From the NCBI GenBank assembly GCA_036873755.1, contig JAVTVY010018675.1, positions 19,473 to 83,472 on the forward strand: a stretch of DNA of 64,000 bases, in the 5' to 3' direction. Both the position numbers and the translations under genes were made by a program. Position 1 is the first letter of the stretch; each line of letters begins with the position of its first letter. The notes beneath the pieces were generated by a model. The model saw only the letters and a program-made list of their open reading frames with translations, ran no database searches and was not told where the DNA came from. This stretch comes from Hanleya hanleyi. Its lineage: Eukaryota; Mollusca; Polyplacophora; Lepidopleurida; Hanleyidae. This document shows, in pieces, positions 35,001 through 47,000 of the stretch.

Positions 35001-38000
35001 TATTCATTTTATGCCGATTTGTGTTTTACTTCCTGTCATAATTTGATCATCATAAGACACACATAATATACAAATCCTTCCCAAATATTTGACTTGTTTT
35101 TCTTTGTCACATAAACCTGGTGGAGTTTCAGTTAAGTGAGTGAGTGAGTGAATAGGGTTTAACGTCGCTTTCAACATTTTTTCAGCTATATCACGACGGG
35201 GAAGGGAAGGGAAGGGAGGGGAGGGGGAGGGGCAGGGGTACCTACTTGTAACAGAGCAGATCTAATGCTGCCATTTTATAGTGCTGTCCCACTGAAATAT
35301 TATGCCGTAGGCAGACATGACACCCCACTCAAGTCACATTATACTGACACCGAGCGAACCAGTCCTTGTTCTATCCTCTTAATGCTGAGCGTAAGCGAGG
35401 GAGCAACAAGTTCCATTTTTCAAGTCTTAGGTATGACCCGGCCTGGGATCGAACCCAGTACCTACCGCTTACGAGGCCGACACTCTAACCATTAGACCAC
35501 CGCATTGCGGTCTGAGTTTCAGTTAATTGCCCTATCACTGTGACCATGGTGATGTATTTGTTCGCTAATATCGATATCTTCACTGCTTGTGACGTCATTC
35601 GTCATATGTCACAGTGAATATATATATGATATCACTGCAGTGAAAATATCGCTTTTATTCACTTGATAATTCTCACTATCTCATCACCATGTACATGTAT
35701 ATAATAAATATATATGTATATTCTCCAAAAATAAAATGTTGAAAAGGAGATGATACGATAAGGCGGAATTTTGGCCTATACGTGGTGCAGTTGAAATTGA
35801 AAAAATAAAATGTCCTAAAAAGAATTGTTTTTTAATGTAACGGCAAGAAAAAATATATGTACACAATATGTGGAAGCTTTATTAAGTCAATTGCGTTATG
35901 AATATAGTTGAGACATGAAATCCGTAGCATGTGCTATTTCGTGAAAAAAGCGTCTCGATCAAGTCATTTAAACACACATTTGGACAAAAAAGATTTTCCA
36001 GCTGTGGCGAAATGCCACCGCACATTACCCGTTAAACGGCGTTTTGGTCCAAGGGGACCTTCGTGTCTAAATGTGTGTTTAAATGACTCGATTTAGACCC
36101 TTTTTTCAAGAAATAGCACATGCTGTGGATTTCAATTTCATGTTATAACTATAAATCATTATGTAATTGAGCTGTGAGCTGGAACGTTCACATATTGTGT
36201 ACATATATTTTTTCTTTCCGTTACATTAAGCACAATTATTTTTAGGACATTTTTTTCATTATTTATTTCAACCACACCACGTATCGACCAAAATGCCGCC
36301 TAATCGTACCATCTCCTTTCAGACTGATCTTAAGTCATTCAGAGTGATTCTCTATATATTATGCTAAGCTATATTTCACTGAACTGAAAATGCCATATAA
36401 TTCACACAGAACTGTCGCTGTTTTCACAGAATAAGGTTTCTGCCAGTGAGAATTCCCATTAATTTAGCTTCTTTCTTATGCTATACGGTATGCCTCCATA
36501 TATACATGTAATTTTATTGGTTGTGCATGAAGATGTGGTTTACCTGGAGTTTCTCGTGTTCAACCAGCATTCGATCATACTCGGCGTTAGTGGACTTGGC
36601 CTGTCTCTGCATGGCCTCAAGGTCACACTTAGTATGCTCCAGGTCTGTATAAATATACAATCATCCACAATATGACAAATGGGTTAATATGAACCGGATT
36701 AGCACTGATCACCATTGTAGACAAATTGATAGAGTAATCTCCCTAATAATTCAATCACAGGAAGTGAAATTTCCCACCATAAAATCTGGGGGTGATCAAA
36801 TTTATTAGAACAGGAAGTTGTCAAATTGGTTCAAAATCATGCATAATGCTTTATTTCTTCGAGTGAGTGAGTGAATATGATTTAGCGTCGCTTTCAACTA
36901 TATATCAGTCCTATCACAACGTTAGGTCCTATTCCTTTCAACACCCGGGAACCACACGGGTGCGGTTTATTTCTTCGATCTTTCAATGATTTTATAGGGT
37001 GATCAAATTTATCAGAACCACCGATTGAATTGTCCCCAAAATTTGGGGGGATTACATTTTGATAGGGAAAGTTGGTTGTTTGGAGTTTAACGTCGCACCT
37101 AACCTTATCGGTCACACGACGACGATGACCCAAACAAACATATACCCTAGCAAAACCCTAACCCTGACAAAAACCTAACCAAAACTACAAAAAAAAATTG
37201 AATTTTGAAAATTAGGCTCTACAGACACTGGTTATCACAATGGATCATCAGAGAGCCTAATTTATTTGGCACTTTAATTTACCTCCTGTGCCAGAAAAAC
37301 ATGGTATGGTACAAACCATGCTGCCCTAAGCTGGAGGGCTGATAGGGAAAGTGAATGATTAGAGAGATTACTGTTTAGACAATTCAAGGTCAGTAGACAC
37401 CGAGCGGACTCCGTCAGAAGAAAATGAGTCGAACAGTAATACTCTGGACTTCCTTGACAGAATGTTTTTTCAGACAATTTTGCGACATCGTAAGATTAAA
37501 GAAAATCCAATTGACACTGCATGGTCATATGACAATATCTGTTGGGGCTGTCAATTCCATATAATATGATAATGAGCTAACACATGAATGAATTGGTTGA
37601 AGAAAATATATATCGCTTGCAATTCAGACAGAAGTTGCAGGACACCTTCACGATTGTTCCAGATTTCGCACGATGGAGTCAAGAGGAAACAAGACAGAGT
37701 CTTGGGGAAAAGTTTGCAGCACACCTTACCAATTGCTTGCAATCTGGTCCGACTTTTTATTACGTGTGACAGAATCGTGAAGTTGTGCATCAGCCTTACT
37801 AGTATTCAATTCTTAATCCAAATTGTCGGGACACATGAAAAATCATAAGGGTACATGTACTCGCAACTGTGCAGTGAAGGGTGCATAAATGGTGACATTG
37901 CTTAGAATTGGGTGAGTGAGTGAATATAATTTAGCATCGCTTTCAACTATATTTCAGTCATATTACGACGTTGGGTCCTATTCCTTACATCATCCAAACG

Positions 38001-41000
38001 CATGGCACGATCATACGTAAACTTCTACTCGTAGCCATGCGATAACAGGGATTTTTTGCGTGTATTAGGTGTGTTCAAAATGGGCACAGATGATTGACCC
38101 CATGTAGGAGGCTATCGGACCAGTCATACGCCGAGTACCATGCAGCAAAGACACACCCCCTAACAGAACAATCATTGCCTCATCGAACGTGAGCGGTAGT
38201 GCTTGATAGCACAATGATTTACCTCGTCCCGTTCTAAAACATAGCAAGATGTCCTTACTCTTCTTAAAACAGTCAATCGTCCTCTACTGAACGTCATTTA
38301 ATGCTTCAATGTGAAACTTCTCAGCAATTTCCTCAAACATGTTGCTTGATCCCATCTTGAAGATACAACCGATGAGCATATCAGACAGACGCTTTCATTG
38401 GCCAGCACGGAGAACAACTTTGAACAGGATTATCTCCCTCTAGATATTTGTCTTTTTCGGCTGATAGGTGGCGCCGTGTGAAATAAATGCAGAAGCATAG
38501 TAATAAGCTAAGGGTAGTGTTAAGTGAAATGTGAAATGCCCTTAGCAAGCTAAGATGTATTCCTTATCACACCCGGGAACCCCATGGGTAGGGTCCTATC
38601 CCTTTTACACCCGGGAACCCCATGGGTACCTGAGTTACATGTAGTCACCTGTTACGACAAACTGTCGGAGGAGTTGAGGCCTATTCTTACCATGATCTAC
38701 TGTGTGCACAACGACATCTCCGGTCAATTCCCGAAAGTCACATGGGGCGCTCAGAAATGGGATTATAAAACATTCTGTGAAATGTCGTTCGACTTTGAAT
38801 TGAAAGTTTTTCTTCAAAATAAAATGTTCTGCTGGTATAGTTGCCCAGTTTCTGAACTGCCACTGTGAAATTGACAAAAATACCAATATCAATATTTCAT
38901 AATGATAATCATTGGAAAGAGGAGGGGGGGATTTAGTTAAAGGAAAAGTTCGGGTTTGGTTGCCTTTAATACATATTAATACAACTCACCAAATTAAACC
39001 CAAAAGATATATTTTCTCATTTTCAAACAAAAATTTGAAGGAGTACTAATCATTTTAAAACCGCAAACTCGCAGAGACAGAGTGCCGCCATTGTAATGTA
39101 TCCAGAAGGCGGATATGACGTAGGGAAAAAGCTTTGGAACTCTTCTGTCTGTTCGTGTAATATACGTGAAGCACGGAGTCTTCAGTCGAAATTGAGTGAA
39201 ATCATGTCGACGAGCGGCAGTTCCGAGTCCAGCGGTGAAAGCGACGAGGAAGCTGTGTTTGGTCTTATCAGGGCTACCAATTCGAGCCGAAACGCTCAGA
39301 TACGGAGATCAGAGCTGCGGGGATGATAGCAGCTCTAAAGCGAGACAGGCCACGAAATGAAGATGGAAGCCCGCATGGAAAATTTAGTACATGTATGGTG
39401 CCGGTGCACACGTTGCTCTCATCGACGTCTTATGGGAGAGATCGAGTGTCTTCGCTGTTGGGAGAGCGAAGAAAGCCGCGCTCTGGCAACTAGAAATGAA
39501 AATGGTATGAGCTATTAAATATTTGAAGTAATTCTTGCCAATTTTTACACCGTCAAACTTGCATCTTAACACACACAGCCCAATGCTACCCCCATATGTC
39601 TGCCTTCCCCTTACGTCACACCGTTTTACATAGTTTTACTCTTATTGGCTACATGTAAAATAGGTCACGTGACAATACAATGGCGCTTTCCTAGCATTTG
39701 GTAAATTTGACGGTATCACAGCATTTGGTTAACTATTTCTGTGTTAAAATAAATTCCAAAAATAAAAAATAAATACAGTTGAATACAATTTGACTAGCTC
39801 TTCCAGTTGAAATATAGCTTTACCATACCCGAACCTTTCCTTTAATGTCACACTCAAGGTTATTTCACTCATATGGTGACAACCAGTTTGAGTGGTGGAG
39901 GAAGCCGGATATCCGGAGAGAAACACCGTCCATGACCAAGTAACTGGCAAACTTTCACACATTCACCAGCGGGGCTTGAACCCATATCGGTTCAGCGGTG
40001 CGAGGTCAGCGATCACCAGCGATGCGCATTAGACCACTCGGCCATCGAGGGCCCCCTCATGTAACAGGGAGTTGTACAGCAGAATAAAATGCTTCACAGA
40101 CACTTATTTGAAAAAAAAAGACAAGGGAGAGAGGCAGGGAGTGTTTCCCCCCCGTTTTTCTCTCACATAAACCAAATATATCCATCTGTTGTGGCAAACT
40201 GAATTCAGTAATTTAATACAATTTGCACCAAACCAACAGTGTTCTTTGAGTAACTTGACGAGTCAACATTCAACAATACCATGAGCTCCAAACAAAACAA
40301 GAAATTGACCCAATGTTCAACATCATCATTTCGGCAAAACTTTGAGATAAATACAAAAAAAAACACTGTTTCTTCTATGGACAAAAAGTGTTGATGTGGT
40401 GCTTCAATATGACCCAACAGTGAAGTTAGAAATTTGATTTATTCAACCTTATTAACCCTACGAAGTACTAAAGTACAATTCTGGAACTCCTACATAGTTG
40501 TTGCGACAGATTGAGAGAGTAAACACACAAGTAACATGCCTCCAGGTCATTCCGTGGGAGGAAGCATATTAAAACATGGAGATTTGTTGCCCACTCAGCA
40601 TATAATGGCACACCTGGTGGCTAACCAGATAACTGTTTATTTACTCATTATGTTACAAATTGCTGTGAATAAATGATCAACCATTTCCAAGAATATCAGC
40701 AAAGCCAATATTGAAATATCTGATCACTGTATGAATTTTAGTGTAAAATGTGTACCTTACATCTCATAAATTTACCATTCAAGCAATTACAACCCATTTC
40801 AACACTGTGGATCTGTAGTGCTCACCAAACATGATTGACCAGACATGTCTGTCATAAGTCAAGCTTTGAAACCCAGGCCCAGAGCCAAGGGGGTTTTCAG
40901 ATGTGCAGTTTCGTATTCACCAACCTATAGATTTGGTTATGAGATGTTTATAGTATGTAAAAAAAAAAAGAAAACATTTTTGATTTCTGAAGTTTGTTCG

Positions 41001-44000
41001 AGGCCCAAGAACGTTAATGAGTGACACAGAACTACAATGACATGAGATAATCGCACCAAAGAACTACAATGACATATGACCAATGACATGTGAGATAATC
41101 TCACCTGAGTACTACAATGGCATGAGATAATATCACCAGAGAACGACAATGACATATGATATAATCTCACCAGAAAACTACAATAATATGAGATAATCTC
41201 ACCTGAAAACTATGACGACATGAGATAATCTTGCCTGAGAACTACAATAATATGAGATAATCTCACCTGAGAACTATGGCAACATGAGATAATCTCACCT
41301 GAGAACTACAACATATGAGATAATCTCACCAGAGAACTACAATGACATGATAATCTCACATGAGAACTACAATGACACGTGAGATAATCTCACCTGAGAA
41401 CTACAATGACATATGAGACAATCTCGCCTGAGAACTACAATGACATAGGAGATAATCTAACCCGAGAACTGCAATGACATATGAGAATCTCACCCGAGAA
41501 CTACAATGACCTGAGATAATCTCACCAGAGAACTACAATGACATATGAGATAATCTCACCAGAGAACTACAATGACATCAGATAATCTCACCAAACAACT
41601 GCGATGTCATGAGATAATCTCACCAGAGAACTACAATGACATATGAGATAATCTCACCAGAGAACTACAATGACATGAGATAATCTCACCAGAGAACTAC
41701 AATTATGACATATGAGATCTCACCAGAGAACTACAATGACATGAGATAGCTCTCACCAGAGAACTACAATGACATATGAGATAATCTCACCAGAGAACTA
41801 CAATGGCATGAGATCTCACCAGAGAACTACAGGTATGACATATGAGATAATCTCATCAGAGAACTACAATGACATAATTATGAGATAATCTCACTAGAGA
41901 ACTACAATGACATATGAGATAATCTCAAATGAGAACTACAATGACATGAGATCATCTCACCAGAGAACTACAATGGCATATGAGATAATCTCACCAGAGA
42001 ACTACAATGACATGTGAGATAATCACACATAAGAACTACGACATAATCTCATCTGAGAACTACAATGACACATGAGATAATCTTACTGGAGAAGTACAAT
42101 GACATGTGAGATAACCTCACCAGAGAACTGCAATGACATAGGAAACAATCTCAGCAGAGAGCTACAATGACATGACATTCTCATCAGAGCACTACAGTGA
42201 AATGTGAGATAATCACAAAAGAGAACTACGACATATGAGATAATCTCACCCGAGAACTACGACATATGAGATAATCACACCAGAGAACTACAATGACATG
42301 TAAGATAATCTCACCAGAGAACTGTGATGACATAGAAGATAATCTCACCAGAGAACTACAATGACATTTGAGGTAATCTCACCAGAGAACTACAATGACA
42401 TGAGATAACCTCACCAGATAACTACAATGACATATGAGATAATCTCACCAGAGAACCACAATGACATATGAGATAATCTCACCAGAGAACTACAATGACA
42501 CATGAGATAATCTCACCAGAGAACTACAATGACATAGGAGATAATCTCACCAGAGAACTACAATGACATATGAGATAATCTCACCGAGAACTACAATGAC
42601 ATATGAGATAATCTCACCAGAGAACTACGATGACATGAGATAATCTCACCAGATAACTACAATGACATGAGATAATCACACCGAGAACTACAATGACATA
42701 TGAGATAATTTCACCGAGAACTACGATGACATGAGATAATCTCTCCTGAGAACTACAACATATGAGATAATCTCTCCTGAGAACTACACTGACATAGGAG
42801 ATAATCTCACCTTTCTTGGTTTGGCTCAGTTCTTTCTTGACCTTGTCTAGATCTTCCTCCAGCTGTTTGGGAGCGGTCACCTCATCATTATTATCCTGAG
42901 GGTATAAAGTGTATGTCATTCAAGTAATTTGGTAACTTAAGGGGTCATCCCAGGACTGGACGATTTGCATAACCTTCAGTTTGGGTAATGCAAAGGTTCC
43001 ACAATATATATATCGCTTGCAATTCAGTCAGGCATTGCAGGCCCTTTCACGATCATCCCCGATTTCTCACCACGGAGTCACAAGACAACAAAACAGTTTG
43101 AGTTGTAGGGAAAAGTTCGCTGTCCACCCCGACAATTGCTTGCAATCTGTTCCAATATTTATTACTTTTTATTACTTCATTAATTGTAAAAGTGTGCATG
43201 AGCCTTATTAGTATACCATTCTTAACCCAATGAATAATCATAAGAATACTTATGGAAATTACTTGGACAATATTATGTAACCACCATAGGTTTAGCCTAT
43301 GGTGGCTACTATATTATATATGGGACTGGTAGTCCTTAATATATTTTCTAGTTTGGGCTACCAGTTTCCCCTACAAAGGAATCCAAAGCTATATTAATTT
43401 AATTGGAAGGCCTTCATGCTGTACAGTTCAAAATTCAGTTTGACAGAAAGCCTGTCGTATTTTTCTGGCATCTGGCCAATTTTTATTGTGGTCGAATCTC
43501 ATTAGCATGGAGATCTGTCCGATTCCGCTGACCTCTCTAGCACCTAATGGTCAATTGACCAATCAAATTGGTTAATTAGAGGCGGGCTCTTTGAGCGAGC
43601 CGACGAACGCCTGTCAGTACACTTTGGTCTTTGAATTTCGAAGTGACCATACGTTGTTTTAACAGGTCAAAGATCACAGTCAATAAATCAAGTTTCCTGT
43701 CAATATACACTTACATTTCGGTTGTTTGTGTTTTTCATTGGGGTTTGGGGTATCGATGATTCAGAATCCATAAAGAACACCGAGTCCACCCTTACCGTAA
43801 GACAGTCGGCTCAGACCAGACTTTTCCAGGTCTTACATTTATACTATATAATTCAAGTGAAAAATTCTTTTGTTCATGACGCTTCATTTTGGCAATCCAA
43901 ATTGCACCTCACGGGGGCCCAAAATCTAACTAAACTGCCCTGGGTCCTTCACCAAGTGTGTACTTCAACATAAATTAAGCCTAGGAGACCTGTAACAAGT

Positions 44001-47000
44001 ACTACCCAAATCGACCCAGAATGGGGGCTCCAGGAATCACTGGAGCGTTAAGTCAGTAACATTCTAGGATATTGGGACATCAATGGAGAGGACCGGGAGA
44101 GGATCTTTGCTGCTTAAATGACTAGAGAGATTCATGCAAAGCTGCCCTATAATACGGCCCCAAGTTCACCATGACATCCATTAGGAGTGTTTGATTTAAT
44201 ATAAGTGAGATTTAATAGCATGAGGATATTGACTTTCTATTTGGGACAAAACCAGCCGTTGGATTCAGAATTGGTTTGTTGGAGAAAATAGCAAAGCCTG
44301 TAATACCACGCATAAATTAACAATTAACAGAAAATAATGTATAAATTAACAATAAACAGACGATAATGTATAAATTAACAATAAATAGACAATAAACACT
44401 AAAGTTACAGAAATTCAAAAGGAAAGGGATTCAGTTATGTAACAATCCTTCAATATGTATGAAAGCATTTTCAGGTTTTAATTGGGCAAGAAATTCCTTC
44501 TTCTTAATTGAACCTGAATTCTTACCCTATTTTCCTTTTCTTCCATCATTTGCTTGGCCGCCAGTGCAGCACCCTGGGCCTGTTTTCTGGCCGCCTCGCC
44601 GTCGGCTGACAGCGAGGCCTGTGTGGACAGTAACGTCACCAGGCGTCGCACAACTCTGCATAGGGGAGGAAATATGGAGAGGAATTATTAGAACCACAAG
44701 ACAAACGAGAACAACAGTCTGTCTGGGTACAACAATGAGCTTAGACGAGAAGCTTTGCAGATACATGTATATGAAGGCCCGAAGAACTGAACCTTACATG
44801 AAAGATTACACCAGCACCATAATGAAAGTAGTGCATTATCCCAGCTCCTTCTCAGCTACATGTTTGATGGCTCAGCCAGTATTACTTCTGTAAAGTATCC
44901 ACTGTAGATGCTTTCTTATTTGCGGGAATTCTCTTTCGCAGTTTTCACTCAGAAGTATTATCGCTGGATTTATCTTTTATGGATATGCCACAGCCCAGTA
45001 AACCCGAGATTTCGGATGTCAATTTCCATTGAAAATATGGTTTCTACCACTCAATCAGTTAATCATGCACCTCTGTCGACGTGACACTGACACTGGGGCC
45101 ACTGTTTGAATGATGTTTCAATTTTCGGGCCCCTATGCTGGACCAAGCTGATTGAAGCAACAGAATTTGAGGCTGACGATGAACCAAGCCACGTGCCCCA
45201 TATCCTGATGTAACAACATTATCGGAATGTTTTCTTATGATCCAAAGATGAATGTCTAAGAAGTTTCATTTTTGGATCATATGAAATTTCGGAAAAAAAG
45301 ATAATAAACCACCTTACTTATTATTCATTACGATTTGATTTCAAGAAAGAAAACAAAACATTATCTGCGGAGTTGAGCCCTATTGCAGAGGCATAGTAAC
45401 AACAATGACAACAGGAACTGGGGATAGAAGGTGTACACTTCCAGAAAAGTTCCACTCTGTTTAGTGCACATATATACAGGCCTATCTTCGCTGGTGATCG
45501 CTAACCTTACACAGCTGAACTGGCACGGGTTTGAGCCCAGCTGGTCCATGTGTGAAAGTTTGTCAGTTAGTTGCTTACGGATGGTGTTTCTCTCCGGGTA
45601 CTTTGGCTTCCTTCACCAACCAAACCGACCTACATCATATGAGTGAAACAACCTTGAGTGGGACATTAGGCCAAATTCGGTGGTTCAACTTCCGGCCGGA
45701 GAACTCGGTCACTACAACATTGTTTTGTTTTACATGTGTAACGCAAGATAACTCTTTCCATTATTACTCAGCATTGCACTTCCAGGAGTGATTAAATGCT
45801 CTCCTGGAGAAAAAGTTGGGAGAGTGATAACTCTACTTGAACCTGAAGAACTGGAGACAGAGTACGTAATACTGAATGAACCAATCACTGGATAGAGCCT
45901 CTCTATGTTGGGGAGAGGTCGTGGGTTCAAATCTTGCTGACATGGCTGATGGTTTGTTAAATCTTCTAACTGAAAAATTATTCATTTCAACCTACAGCCA
46001 GAGAAACACAGCAAAGCCTGCAATGTAGAAATTCCTCTGAGCACGGAAGAGTTTCATATGGAGGTTAGCTTCAGCATTAGGGTTATTCTTGGCGTCCACT
46101 TCTTCCAGTGGGACGGAATACTTCCTAACCTCTCTAATGGCATCTGTGAATATAACAAAATAATAAATTTACATGTATCCGGATACAGCTTCTACTGCTT
46201 TATATCTCTTCTTAAATTCAGTTAAAGATGTAATCGGCCTCAAAAGGGATGGATTTTGTAAACTCTCCCCTACGCGTTTTTTCAGCAGTGAAGATTACCA
46301 AAGCATCAAATGTATTATATTTGATGATGGTGGGATCGCCATATACAATGAATGCAAGAATATCTTGTCTGAGAAATTTGAAACTTTGCCCGCTTCGATG
46401 GGTTTTCTGTTTCGCCATTAAGTGTGTGTTGTACACGGAGAGGTAAATGACGTCACGCAGCGACGCTCACAAATATGAATGCTGCACAACTGCCGCCATG
46501 GGATAACATCATGGCTCGTGCCTACGGTTTGGTAATGTCGCATAGCATATGCACCACACGTGTATATAAACTTGTTGACATGGCTGTGGAAAAATAAACG
46601 GCATGCCATGCTGTTTATTTTTAAAGATCAAATCCTTCTATTTTCTCGTGAATGGTAGAAACAAGTTTAGTGTTTTGCGGTCAAATGTGTCTCATTTTGT
46701 ATCTGTTGTAACATATGTCACTTTCGCTGAGTTTGAGAGACATCGATTTCAGCCCAGATTTGAGGCTGACTACATCTTTTAATTCAAATTTGTCTCCAAC
46801 AATTGGATGAGCATGTTTTAAGTTACATTGCAGTGTCAAAGAAACTGGAACTCTTCTGCTTGAGGAGATCAATTTAGTGCATACACAGAGGTTTTGGTAG
46901 GACCAGAATGCTAGTCAAAGGTAACAAAATGCATGATTCTGTATATAACTGGTTTGAATTATGTGGCAAAAATGTACTGGTTTTGGTCCAGTGTGCATTT

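Larger units (their letters stand above)
36730..37373 (+). mobile_element. MITE family A copy interrupted by two SINE insertions
   Basis: The ends are AGTAATCTCCCTAATAATTC and TGATTAGAGAGATTACT, imperfectly inverted. Body motifs CAATCACAGGAAGTGA and GGGGGTGATCAAATTTATTA are shared with copies at 10575 and 14479. Two later insertions (36863-36965 and 37073-37339) split it, each with its own duplicated target. It lies in the BCAP31 last intron. Confidence 0.75.

Noticed and set aside
35440..35513. Functional tRNA gene
   Set aside because: The A and B boxes are present, but the cloverleaf is not intact and the sequence is the head of a 378-bp SINE with a target duplication.
37140..37180. Interstitial telomere repeat (CCCTAA-like), also the complement near 63285
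   Set aside because: Spacing is irregular (CCCTAACCCTGAC, CCTAACCAAAAC) and both sites are the same segment of one SINE-like element, so it is repeat body, not telomere.
40985..42810. CRISPR-like array
   Set aside because: Units are contiguous diverged tandem repeats with no unique spacers, in a spliced eukaryotic gene; it is a minisatellite.
42614..42919. A - strand 101-codon open frame combining BCAP31 exon 5 with repeat sequence
   Set aside because: It simply reads through the exon 5 donor into the minisatellite; the GT-AG spliced frame to 36644 gives the conserved coiled coil instead.
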